Part shown: positions 43,286 through 52,839 of the stretch, one piece after another
How the letters are laid out: every line of letters begins with the position of its first letter
Numbering within the stretch: the stretch's first letter is position 1
Origin: Mycobacterium lepraemurium
Lineage (GTDB): Bacteria > Actinomycetota > Actinomycetes > Mycobacteriales > Mycobacteriaceae
DNA: 64,000 nucleotides
Assembly (NCBI GenBank): GCA_002291465.1
Contig: CP021238.1
Coordinates: 1,178,001-1,242,000, forward strand
Direction of reading: 5' to 3'
The notes under the pieces: model-generated
Told to the model about the DNA's origin: nothing
Databases searched by the model: none
Seen by the model: the letters and a program-made list of their open reading frames with translations, nothing else
Made by a program: the position numbers and the translations under genes

Positions 43286-43618
43286 TCAGAAGTTGTTACA
43301 GGTGACCGCGACCTGGTTGATGTCTTTGATGTACTGCTGTGCGGCCGGCATGCCCTGGATCTGCTGGGCCATCTGCTGACGCTTCGTCGGCGGGGAGGCC
43401 AGGAACCGCTGGATGTAGGACTGCGCCATCGGCGACGAGTTCAGCTGCTGGGCAGCCGCCGGGTCGGACGCGTTCAGCGCGGCGATCACCTGCCCGTAGT
43501 TGCAGGTGGTGTTGATGATCGCGTCCATGGGGTCGGCGGATGTGACAGCGGCCGCGGCGGTCAATGCCACTGCCGCGCTGCCCACCGCAACGCCCAATTT
43601 GCTCAACGACAGCCTCAT
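43286..43618 (-). CDS. Secreted low-molecular-weight antigen TB8.4
   Basis: 110 residues with a signal peptide (MRLSLSKLGVAVGSAAVALT, cleavage near SADPM). The mature part has the haemophore-like helical arrangement with two Cys (TTCNYGQV near the mature start and VTCNNF at the end). Matches Rv1174c. It is a secreted T-cell antigen in M. tuberculosis. Intact, on the minus strand, convergent with the damaged MDMPI gene. Confidence 0.9.
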   Translation of the reverse strand: MRLSLSKLGVAVGSAAVALTAAAAVTSADPMDAIINTTCNYGQVIAALNASDPAAAQQLNSSPMAQSYIQRFLASPPTKRQQMAQQIQGMPAAQQYIKDINQVAVTCNNF

Positions 43619-44010
43619 GTGTGGACACCTTCCCCAGTCAATGCACCGCTATTCCGGCGAGAACATCTGCCCAGCGGTTGCCGTCTTTCGGTTGAGATTA
43701 CCAGGCCCCGCGAGCGTGCTTGCAACGCAACAGATATCGAAGACCGCCGGGCCGACGTAACTCTGCGCAGGTCAGCGGCGTGTCGACGGTGTTCGCGCTG
43801 GGCGAAACGGGGCCCGGGCGCGGGCTGCGAGACTGTCAGTCTTAAATCGGTAACCCGAGGGGCGCGCCAAATGGTTGACCTGTATCTGCAACGTCTAGTA
43901 TCAGTAACCGAAAGCTCCGCCGGAAGCGGTCGCGACGCGCCGGTGAAAGCTTGAACAGCCGCCCACGCGTTGAGCCCTAGTGCACGGACTAGAACATGGA
44001 GGAGACGTCT
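43619..44010 (+). promoter_or_regulatory. fdxC upstream region
   Basis: 392 bases with no supported gene. A TTGACC (43875-43880) and TAGTAT (43896-43901) pair with 15-base spacing is a reasonable SigA-type promoter for fdxC. The M. tuberculosis genes Rv1175c (fadH) and Rv1176c that stand here (recalled) are absent. Confidence 0.45.
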
Positions 44011-44337
44011 GTGACGTACACGATCGCCGAACCCTGTGTCGACATCAAGGACAAGGCCTGTATCGAGGAGTGCCCGGTCGACTGCATCTACGAGGGCGCC
44101 CGGATGCTCTACATCCATCCCGACGAATGCGTCGACTGCGGGGCGTGCGAGCCCGTCTGCCCCGTCGAAGCGATCTATTACGAAGACGATGTGCCGGACC
44201 AGTGGAGCCAGTACACGCAGATCAACGCCGACTTCTTCGCCGAGCTGGGATCGCCCGGCGGGGCCGCCAAGGTCGGGCTGACCGAGAACGACCCGCAGGT
44301 GGTCAAGGACCTGCCACCGCAAGGCGAAGGCGACTGA
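44011..44337 (+). CDS. fdxC: Ferredoxin FdxC (7Fe type)
   Basis: 108 residues from GTG 44011, preceded by GGAGGAG. The first cluster is carried by CVDIKDKACIEECPVD and the second by CVDCGACEPVCPVEAIYY. Matches Rv1177. A low-potential electron carrier, probably essential. It is eight bases upstream of dapC and likely in one operon with it. Confidence 0.95.
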   Translation: MTYTIAEPCVDIKDKACIEECPVDCIYEGARMLYIHPDECVDCGACEPVCPVEAIYYEDDVPDQWSQYTQINADFFAELGSPGGAAKVGLTENDPQVVKDLPPQGEGD

Positions 44338-44345
44338 GCGGCCCG

Positions 44346-45464
44346 GTGCCACACCAGCTCAGGAAGCGTCGCCCGGCCGTCTCGGCGGCCCTGCCGGAGT
44401 TTCCCTGGGACACGCTGGCCGAGGCCAAGGCGCTGGCTGGTTCGCATCCCGACGGCATCGTCGACCTGTCCGTCGGCACCCCCGTCGACCCGGTGGCGCC
44501 CGTGATCCAGCAGGCGCTGGCCGCCGCCGGCTCGGCGTCCGGATACCCCGCCACCGCGGGCACCGCCCGGCTGCGGGACTCGGCGGTGGCCACCCTGGCC
44601 CGCCGGTTCGGGGTCGTCGGGCTGACCGAGGCCAGCGTGCTGCCGGTGATCGGCAGCAAGGAGCTCATCGCGTGGCTGCCCACGTTGCTGGGCCTGGGGC
44701 CGGCGGACCTGATCGTGGTGCCCGAGCTGGCGTATCCGACCTACGACGTCGGCGCCCGGCTGGCCGGGGCGCGGGTGCTGCGCGCGGACTCTTTGACCCA
44801 GGTGGGCCCGCAATCGCCGGCGCTGTACTACCTGAACTCGCCGAGCAACCCGACCGGGCGGGTGCTGGGCGTCGATCATCTGCGCAAGGTGGTGGCATGG
44901 GCCCGCGACCGGGGCTGCCTGGTGGCCTCCGACGAGTGCTATCTGGGTTTGGGCTGGGACGCGGAGCCGCTTTCGATCCTGCATCCGCAGGTCTGCGACG
45001 GCGACCCCACCGGGCTGCTCGCGATCCACTCGCTGTCCAAGAGTTCGTCGCTGGCCGGCTACCGGGCCGGTTTCGTCGCCGGGGACGCCGAGCTGATCGC
45101 CGAGTTGCTGGCGGTGCGCAAGCACGCCGGGATGATGGTGCCGACGCCGGTGCAGGCGGCCATGGTGGCCGCCCTCGACGACGACGCGCACGAGCGGGCG
45201 CAGCGGCAGCGCTATGAACGGCGCCGGGCAGCCCTGTTGCCCGCGCTGCGGTCGGCCGGCTTCGCCGTCGACCATTCCGAGGCCGGCCTGTATCTGTGGG
45301 TCACCCGCGGAGAACCGTGCCGGGACACCGTCACCTGGCTGGCGCGGCGCGGCATTCTGGCGGCGCCTGGCGAGTTCTACGGCCCGCGCGGCGCGCAGCA
45401 CGTGCGGGTCGCGCTGACGGCCGACGACGAGCGCATCGCCGCCGCGGTGCGCCGGCTCGCCTGA
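44346..45464 (+). CDS. dapC: N-succinyldiaminopimelate aminotransferase DapC
   Basis: 372 residues, class I PLP aminotransferase. It has DLSVGTPVDPVAP near the N-terminus, the LNSPSNPTGRVLG substrate loop, SDECYLGLGW and the PLP Lys in SLSKSSSLAGYRAGF. It forms N-succinyl-LL-DAP in lysine/meso-DAP synthesis. The start GTG at 44346 adds about 11 residues compared with the M. tuberculosis protein Rv1178 (MSASLP). Intact. Confidence 0.92.
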   Translation: MPHQLRKRRPAVSAALPEFPWDTLAEAKALAGSHPDGIVDLSVGTPVDPVAPVIQQALAAAGSASGYPATAGTARLRDSAVATLARRFGVVGLTEASVLPVIGSKELIAWLPTLLGLGPADLIVVPELAYPTYDVGARLAGARVLRADSLTQVGPQSPALYYLNSPSNPTGRVLGVDHLRKVVAWARDRGCLVASDECYLGLGWDAEPLSILHPQVCDGDPTGLLAIHSLSKSSSLAGYRAGFVAGDAELIAELLAVRKHAGMMVPTPVQAAMVAALDDDAHERAQRQRYERRRAALLPALRSAGFAVDHSEAGLYLWVTRGEPCRDTVTWLARRGILAAPGEFYGPRGAQHVRVALTADDERIAAAVRRLA

Positions 45465-45544
45465 TCGCGCCGGCTCGCCTATCGCACCGGCGGCCGTGCG
45501 GGCGTGCACAATGCTCGGAGGCGTCTCACGTAAGGACGGTGCTC

Positions 45545-47922
45545 GTGACCAGTTCGACCGGCAACCTGCGCATCCCGCTCTCGTTCGGGGATGTGGCCAA
45601 GCGCGTGTTTCTGGGCAAGCCGCTGATCACCGAGGACATCGCATCAGAGAAGTTGTCCAATGGTGTTGCGCTGGGCGCACTTTCGCCGGACGCGGTGTCG
45701 TCCGTCGCCTACGGTCCCGGGCAGATCCTGATCGAGCTGTTGCCGCACGCGGGGCTGGCCTCGTTCCTGTTGCTGCTGCCCATCACCGGCGTCATCCTGC
45801 TCATCCTGGTGCTGGTGGTCGCCTCCTACCGGCAGGTCGTCATGGCCTACACCCGCGCGGGCGGCTCCTACATCGTCGCCCGGGACAATTTCGGCCCCCG
45901 GGTGGCGCAGATCGCCGCCGCCGCGCTGCTGATCGACTACGTGGTGACCGTGGCCGTGCAGTCGGCCGCCGGGACGGTCGCGGTGGTGTCGGCGATCCCC
46001 GTGCTGGGCCCCTACAGCCTGGCGATCACGGTCGGCGTGGTGCTCGTCATCTGCTACGTGAACCTGCGCGGATTACGGGAAGCTGGAATGCCGTTCGCGG
46101 TGGCGACCTATTCCTTCATCGTCATGGTGGGACTGACCATCGTGATCGGTGTCGTCCGCGCGGTCATCGGCAACCTGCCGATCTACGATCCCGCGCACCT
46201 GGCCGGGACCGTGCCGGTCCACCAGGGCAACGGGCTGGTGCTGGGCGCGGCGATCCTGGTGTTGCTGCGTGCCTTCGCCAACGGCGGTTCGTCGCTGACC
46301 GGGGTCGAGGCGATCTCCAACACGGTGGACTACTTCCGAATGCCGCAGGGCCGCAACGCCCGCCGGGTGCTCACCGCGATGGCCAGCATCCTGGGCTTCC
46401 TGCTGGCCGGGGTCGCCTATCTGGCCCACGTCACCCACGCCACCCCGTACCTGACCGGATACCCCTCGGTGCTGTCCCAGATCGGCCACGCCGTCTACGG
46501 CGGCGGCGTGGTGGGCGACATCTTCTTCGTCATGGTCCAGGCGTCGACGGCGGCCATCCTGTTCACCGGCGCCAACACCAGCTTCAACGGGTTCCCGGAG
46601 TTGGCCAGCTTCGTCGTCGAGGACCGCTTCCTGCCCAGGAAGTTGACGAAACGCGGTCACCTCCTGGTGTTTTCGAACGGCATCATCACCCTGACCGCGC
46701 TGTCGGTGGCGTTGCTGGTCGCGACCGGTGGCTCGGTCAACGCGCTGGTGCCCTTCTACGCGATCGGCGTGTTCACCGGGTTCGCGATGGCCGGTTACGG
46801 GATGACCAAGCACCACTTGACCCATTGGGAAGCGGGCTGGCGGCACCGGCTGACGATCAACCTGTCCGCGGCGGTCTTGTCGACGATCGTGGTGGGCATC
46901 TTCGCGGTGGCGAAGTTCACCGAGGGCGCCTGGCTGGTGGTCGTGGTGTTCCCGCTGCTGGTGTTCGTGCTGACCCGGCTTAACCGCGAATACCGGGCCG
47001 AGGCAGCCATTCTCGAGATGTTCCGCACCGACCGCCCGGAGCTGGTGAAGTACACGTGGCACAAGGTGCTGGTGTTCGTCGACTCGGTCGACCTCGCGGT
47101 GATCGAGGCGCTGCGATACGGCCGGGGCCTGCGGGCCGACGAGCTGGTGGCGGTGCACTTCATGGTCGACCCGGCGCACGCCGCGCAGCTGCGGAACCGC
47201 TGGGACCACTTCTCCCTCGACACACCGCTGCGGATCGTGGACTGCCCGGATCGGCGGATCAGCCGGTCCGCGCAGCTGATGGTCGCCAAGGTGAGCATCC
47301 CAACACCAACGTGACGGTGCTGCTGCCGCGGCGGACCTTCGCGCGGCTGCTGGGCCGCCTGCTGCACGACCGGACCGCGGACAAGGTCGCCCGGGCTGTC
47401 AGCCAGATCCCCGACGCCGCGGCGACGATCGTGCCCTACGACGTGGAATCACGGATCCGGGAGGCCTATCCCGACACGTTCGAGCAGCGCATCGCCAAGG
47501 AGCTCGACAAGATCCAGGCGTGGGTGTCCCAGGACGAGGACCAGAAGGTCGCGGCCTACGAGCATCTGGCGCGGTCGTCGGCGGTCATCATGGTGGCCGG
47601 CCTGATCTCCGGGTAGCGGGCCACCATCGAGGGGCGGGTCAGCGAGGTTGAGGACGTCGCCGAGCGTGGCGGCACCCGCCGGCGGATCGTGGTCGGCGAC
47701 AGCAGCGGGGAGGTCACGGTCATCTTCCATCACGGCTACGGCGGCGCAGACATCCAGCACGGTCAGTTGTTGCGGACCAGCGGCAAGGCCCGCCAGGCCG
47801 GTCAGCGGGAATTGTCGATGGTCGATCCGGCATATGAGGTGATCGAGGATCCGGCCCGCGAAGCCGAGGAGTCCGGGGACTCCGAGGAAGCCGGCGACTC
47901 GCAGCGGGCCGACAAGCAGTAA
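45545..47922 (+). pseudogene. APC-family amino acid permease with C-terminal OB-fold, damaged
   Basis: From GTG 45545 a 12-helix APC permease (LSPDAVSSVAYGPGQILIEL, AYTRAGGSYIVARDNFG) runs clean for about 580 residues. A frame change near 47292 precedes HPNTNVTVLLPRRTFARLLG. The frame then meets TAG at 47614-47616 after MVAGLISG. In the same frame, RATIEGRVSEVEDVAERGGT to SMVDPAYEVIED is an OB-fold-like module ending at 47922; it has no own start codon, so the stop is probably a lesion inside one long gene. Substrate unknown; an OB-fold on a permease is unusual. Confidence 0.65.
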
Positions 47923-48194
47923 CACTCGGCGCTCCGGGCGCATGAAATGGGCTGATTTCCAAGCGGTTTCGCCGCATTCGTCGGCACGTGTTCCGGCCGG
48001 CCGCTGGTGACGCGGATGCGTCGTGGGCGCGTTTCCGCTGCGCCCCGGGAGAAATTCTTTACTCCCGCCAAGCGGGCGTGGTTCCGCAGGTAAATTGACA
48101 TCTGCACAATAACTGCTGTACGTACTTCCTCCGGCACGCGCGAAGAGATGGTCCGCGCCGACCAGGGGAGTGGGCGAAAACAGGGGACTGCACA
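47923..48194 (+). promoter_or_regulatory. pks upstream region
   Basis: 272 bases between the permease tail and the PKS start. A TTGACA hexamer at 48095-48100 is a good -35 match, but no clear TANNNT follows at 16-18 bases. No gene seen. Confidence 0.3.
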
Positions 48195-49853
48195 TTGCGT
48201 GCCGCAACTGCCACACCCGTTGCCGTCATCGGAATGGCCTGCCGGCTTCCCGGCGGGATCGATTCCCCACAACGCCTCTGGGGGGCATTGCTGCGCGGTG
48301 ACGACCTGGTCGGCGAGATTCCGGCCGACCGGTGGGACGCGGACCGCTATTACGACCCCGAGCCCGGCGTGCCCGGCAGGTCGGTCACCCGGTGGGGCGC
48401 GTTCCTCGACGATGTCGGGGGCTTCGACTGCGACTTCTTCGGGATGACCGAGCGCGAGGCCACCGCGGTCGACCCGCATCACCGGCTGCTGCTGGAAACG
48501 TCGTGGGACGCCATCGAACACGCGGGCCGGGACCCCGCGTCGCTGGCCGGATCGCAGACCGGCGTGTTCGTCGGGCTGACGCACGGCGACTACGAACTGC
48601 TGTCCGCCGACTGCGGCGCGGCCGAGGGCCCGTACGGATTTACCGGCACCTCCAACAGCTTCGCCTCCGGGCGGGTTGCCCCCACGCTGGGGCTGCACGG
48701 GCCGGCGGTCACGGTGGATACGGCGTGCTCGTCCGGGTTGATGGCCGTGCACCAGGCGTGCGGCAGCCTGGGCAGCGGCGAAAGCGACCTCACCCTGGCC
48801 GGTGGGGTGGTGGTGACCCTGGAACCACGCAAGTCGGTGTCGGGGTCGCTGCAGGGCATGTTGTCCCCGACCGGCCGCTGCCACGCCTTCGACGTGAACG
48901 CCGACGGCTTCGTCTCCGGTGAGGGATGCGTGATGCTGCTGCTCAAGCGGCTTGACGACGCCCGGCGCGACGGCGACCGCATCCTGGCGGTGCTGCGGGG
49001 CACCGCCGCCAACCAGGACGGCCGCACCGTCAACATCGCCGCACCCTCGGAAACGGCTCAGGTCGCCGTCTACCGAAAGGCGTTGCAGACGGTGGACATC
49101 GACGCCACCACGGTCGGCCTCGTCGAGGCGCACGGCACCGGCACCCCGGTCGGCGATCCGATCGAATACTCCAGCCTGGCCGCGGTGTACGGAACCGACG
49201 AGCCGTGTGTGCAGGGGTCGGTCAAGACCAACTTCGGCCACTTGCAGTCAGCGTCCGGGCCGCTGGGGATGATGAAGGCGATTCTCGCGCTGCAGCACGG
49301 CGTGGTGCCACGGAATCTTCACTTCACCCGGTTGCCCGACGAGATGGCCCGGATCAACACGGAACTTTTTGTGCTGCAGGAGAATACGCACTGGACCAGC
49401 AAAGGCCATCATCCGAGACGCACCGCGGTGTCGTCGTACGGCATGTCTGGCACCAACGTGCACGCCATCCTGGAGGAGGACCCCGCCCCGGCGGCGGCGG
49501 GTTTGGTGGCGCCCGAAGTCGTTGTGCCACTGATTTTTCCGTTGTCGCCCACCTCCGCCGAGCAGCTGCGGGTCACCGCCGCCCGGCTCGCGGCGTGGCT
49601 CGACGAGCAGGGCGGCGACGCGCTTGCCGGCCCAACAGGCCGGGGCCTAAGGGATCTGGGCTACACGCTGACGCGCCGCCGTGCGCATCGCCCGGTGCGC
49701 ACGGTGGTGCCGGCGAGCGGTTTCGCCGAATTGCGCACCGAACTGTGCGCGGTCGCCGGCGGCGACATCCCGTATCAGCCCGCCGTGGGACAAGACGACC
49801 GCGGGCCGGTCTGGGTGTTCTCCGGGCAGGGCTCGCAATGGTCGCAGATGGGC
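48195..49853 (+). pseudogene. pks3: Pks3/Pks4-type polyketide synthase, truncated after the KS and linker
   Basis: The TTG start and sequence [20 protein letters not shown] match M. tuberculosis Pks3. The ketosynthase is complete: Cys in [12 protein letters not shown], His in [13 protein letters not shown] and [13 protein letters not shown]. The acyltransferase begins ([15 protein letters not shown]), but after that point the sequence is the reverse complement of a fadD gene. Everything downstream is lost: AT, DH, ER, KR and ACP, and probably pks4, papA3, mmpL10 and Rv1184c, which stand there in M. tuberculosis. The chain would run on for 111 junk residues. The original product was methyl-branched polyacyltrehalose acyl chains. 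Confidence 0.88.
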
Positions 49854-50910
49854 GAAGTGAACGACCTCGGGTGCGCCGGCCTCGGCGCGGCTGGCGACGT
49901 AGAACGTCGCCTCGGCCAGGCCGTAGGAGGGCTGCATCATGTGCTCGCGAAAGTTGTACGGCGCGAAGCGTTTACAGAACCGACGCAGCGTTTCCGGGTG
50001 GATTCGCTCGGCGCCGCTGACGATGCTGATGATGTTGCCCAGGTCGACGCCGGCCAGGTCGGCGTCGGTCGTCTTGCGCACGGCCAGCTCGAAGGCGAAG
50101 TTGGGCGCCGCGGAGAAGACCGGATCCGCCCGCGACATCGCCTGGATCCAGCGCGCGGGGCGCTGCAGGAAACGCGACCGGGCTGGTGAGGTCGGCGGCG
50201 TAGCCGCCCAGGATCGGCGCGATGACGCCCTGGACCAGCCCCATGTCGTGGTAGAACGGCAGCCACGACACGCAGACCGTATCGCGCGGGGCCACCCCGT
50301 CGAAGTCGGGGAAGAACGCGGCCATCAGCTGCTGGAAGTTCACCTGCAGGTTGCGGTGCGAGACCATGACGCCGGCCGGCAGGCGGGTGGAGCCCGAAGT
50401 GTACTGCAGGTAGGCGATGTCCGGGGCCCCGCTGATCCGGATGCTCGACGAATTCGGTTCATCCAGGTCCAGCGAGTCGATTTCGACGACGGCCGGGGCC
50501 GGCCCGGTGTCCGGCCGACGCAGGTATTCGGTGACGGTCGCGGCGGCTGCGGCGGTGGTCAGCACCACGGCGGGGCCGGTGTCGGTCAGTACGGCGCTGA
50601 CGCGTTCGTCGTGCGAACCGGGCTGGGGGAACGACAGCGGAACCGCGATCAGCCCGGCCTGGATCGCGGCCAGGAACGCCACGATGTAGGACAGGCCCTG
50701 GGGGGCGAGAATGACCGCCCGGTCGCCGGTGTCGCCGTGCCGCGCGACCTCGCGGACCAGGTTCGACGTCCGCTGATAGAGCTGGGCCCAGGTCAGCGTC
50801 TCGGCGACGCCCGCCCAGTCCTGCTCGTAATCGGTGTAGCGGAACGCCGCATCGTCGGGTTGCAGGCCGGCACGTTCCCGCAGCAGGGACAGCACCGACG
50901 AACCGTGCAT
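49854..50910 (-). pseudogene. fadD21: FadD21-type fatty acyl-AMP ligase, 3' truncated and frameshifted
   Basis: Starts MHGSSVLSLLRERAGLQPDD at 50910, with the AMP-binding P-loop-like YLQYTSGSTRLPAGVM. An extra T near 50175 breaks the frame before [16 protein letters not shown]. The second frame continues [18 protein letters not shown] and [17 protein letters not shown] to VVHF, where the match ends at the PKS junction. About half of the protein (C-terminal domain) is missing. FAALs load the PKS; in M. tuberculosis FadD21 belongs to the pks3/4 locus. Confidence 0.88.
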
Positions 50911-50985
50911 GCGGGCTAGGTTACCGCTCCGGGGTTTTCGCGCCGGCCCGCCGCCGTGCGGGGCGGGCGCGCGGACCGGGACATC

Positions 50986-52477
50986 CTAGAATGGCACACG
51001 CCAATGGCGTTGTGCGCTTTGCTGATTCGATCCGTCCCAGGTGGCCGGCATCATCGGCGTGCGCGGAGCGTCGGCGAACTCGTCGAGCACCGGCGCGCTC
51101 AGTCCCGCCGGCGCGGCGGTCGCGCGTTTGGCCGCGGTTCCGGCGAACCCCAGCGTCGGCGCACCCAGCTGCGAGGCGGTCGTCGACGGCTCGGGATCCA
51201 GATACTCATAGCCGCGGCCGAGTTGTTTGGCCGCGGCCCGGCGGCGGCGCCGCTGCGTCGACTCTTCCTCCGGCTGCGCCACCGCGGGGGCCTCGACGTT
51301 TTCGCGCGCGGCCGCCTCGCGTTTGCGGGCGCCGGCGCCGGCGCGGGGGACGGGGCCGGTGCCGGCGCGGGCGGCGGACTCGGTGCCAGCGCCACCGGTA
51401 CGAGCGTCGGCGCCGGGACGAACGGTGGCACCGGAATAGCATGCAGCCCAGCCAAACCCGTCAAGCCCGCCAAACCACCAACCAGGGTGGGCACGACCAA
51501 CGGGACTACCGAGACGGTCGGCAGCGGCAGAATCGCCGGAATCAGCACGATCATCTGCTCGAGCAACGTCTTGATCAACGCGATGGTGTCGGTGATGACG
51601 GTGCCGATCACCACGATGGTGGTGAACAGCAGGGTCCACGCGATGGTCGCGGGATTGCCCGACACGAACGCCGCGGCCAGATCCGCCGCGACGAAGCAGA
51701 ACATCTGCGCCAAATAGCCGAAGTACGAACCGAAATCCATCGGGTAGCCGAGGGCGAACGCGATGTTGAACGGGTTGAGGAAGCTCAGCGGATTGCCCAG
51801 CGACGGCAGCCACGGGTCGAAGCCGGAGAACAGCGACTGGAAGAACGGGTTGTTCATCAACTGGTCGATCAGCGGCTGGATGTAGCGGTTGTAGAAGTCG
51901 ACGAACCCGGTCTTCTCCAGCCAGTCCAGCCACTGGTCCTGCGTATCGGGCGGATACGACGACGACTGCGCGGCCGTGGCCGCCAGCGCGGCGGCCGCCA
52001 CGGCCTGGTAGGTGCCCATCACGGTGGCCGCCTGGACCCACATCCGGGCATAGTCGGCCTCGTTCACCGCGATCGGAATGGTGTTGATGCCAAAGAAATT
52101 CGTCGCGGTCAACACGGCGTGTGCGGCGTGGTTGGCGGCCAGCTCGGGCAGCGTCGGCATCGCCGCCAGCGCCGCGGTGTAGGCGGCGGCGGCGACTTCC
52201 TGCTGGGCGGCCACGGCCGCGCTGTCGGTGCTCGCCCGCGCCAGCCAGGCCAGATAGGTGGCGTGCGCGGCCAGGTAGGCGCCGGCCGTCGGGCCGTCCC
52301 AGTCGCCGGCCCGCACGGCGCCCAGCAGCGTGACCAGCTCGTCGGCCGACTCGGCGTAATGCACGCTCAGCGAGCTCCACGCCGCCGTGGCGGCGAGCAA
52401 CGGCCCGGGCCCCGGCTCCGCGCTCAGCAGCGACGAATGCACCTCCGGGGGTGAGGCCATCCAGGTGGGGCGGTCAT
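50986..52477 (-). pseudogene. PPE2-like PPE-PPW protein, two frameshifts
   Basis: The sequence matches M. tuberculosis PPE2: [55 protein letters not shown] and [13 protein letters not shown] basic [20 protein letters not shown] segment follows, and PPW-type motifs GFAGT and PMMPATW close the C-terminus. One missing C near 52465 cuts off the native ATG at 52477 (MTAPTW); the internal ATG at 52460 could still serve. A second shift near 51330 replaces the basic tail. The basic segment resembles the PPE2 nuclear localisation signal (recalled). It lies behind a cobalamin riboswitch. No cobQ1/cobU follow. Confidence 0.88.
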
Positions 52478-52639
52478 CGACCGTACCCCCGCAAAACCCT
52501 TGCCGCAGCGGGGGTATGGACGAAACGGGCTCGCCGTTGGGGCGCCGAAACGGTGGCAGCGTCGACGACGGCCACCCATGCCGGACGGGACATGGCGGTG
52601 ACAGCTCTCTCGGGGTACATCCGCCCCGGGTCGCAGGAC

Positions 52640-52795
52640 GCGATGACGCGAGTGTCCTGGCTCTCGGATCGCCGCTCGCCTCGCCTTCCAGCTTGTCAGC
52701 CGTGGCCGTTGAGGGTCGCCCCCCGATGACAGTGGCGGGACCGCGCCGGATTCGCACCGGCTTCCTGCATCGTCATCACCTTACGAGTGACATTC
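52640..52795 (-). promoter_or_regulatory. Cobalamin (B12) riboswitch upstream of the PPE2-like gene
   Basis: Read on the minus strand, bases 52767 to 52730 give GCAGGAAGCCGGTGCGAATC followed by a CGGTCCCGCCACTGT core, the full B12 box. A GCCAGGACAC segment, the usual 3' conserved part, lies at 52654-52663. The PPE2-like start is about 165-180 bases further, leaving room for an expression platform. In M. tuberculosis one of the cobalamin riboswitches precedes PPE2-cobQ1-cobU, so the pairing is conserved although the location differs. Confidence 0.92.
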
Positions 52796-52839
52796 TTGCA
52801 TCCGCCCCGGCGGACACGTCGGCGAATCGGGCGTTTGCG

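Noticed and set aside
49854..50189. C-terminal extension of the PKS frame past the scar
   Set aside because: The sequence is antisense fadD and does not resemble any PKS domain.
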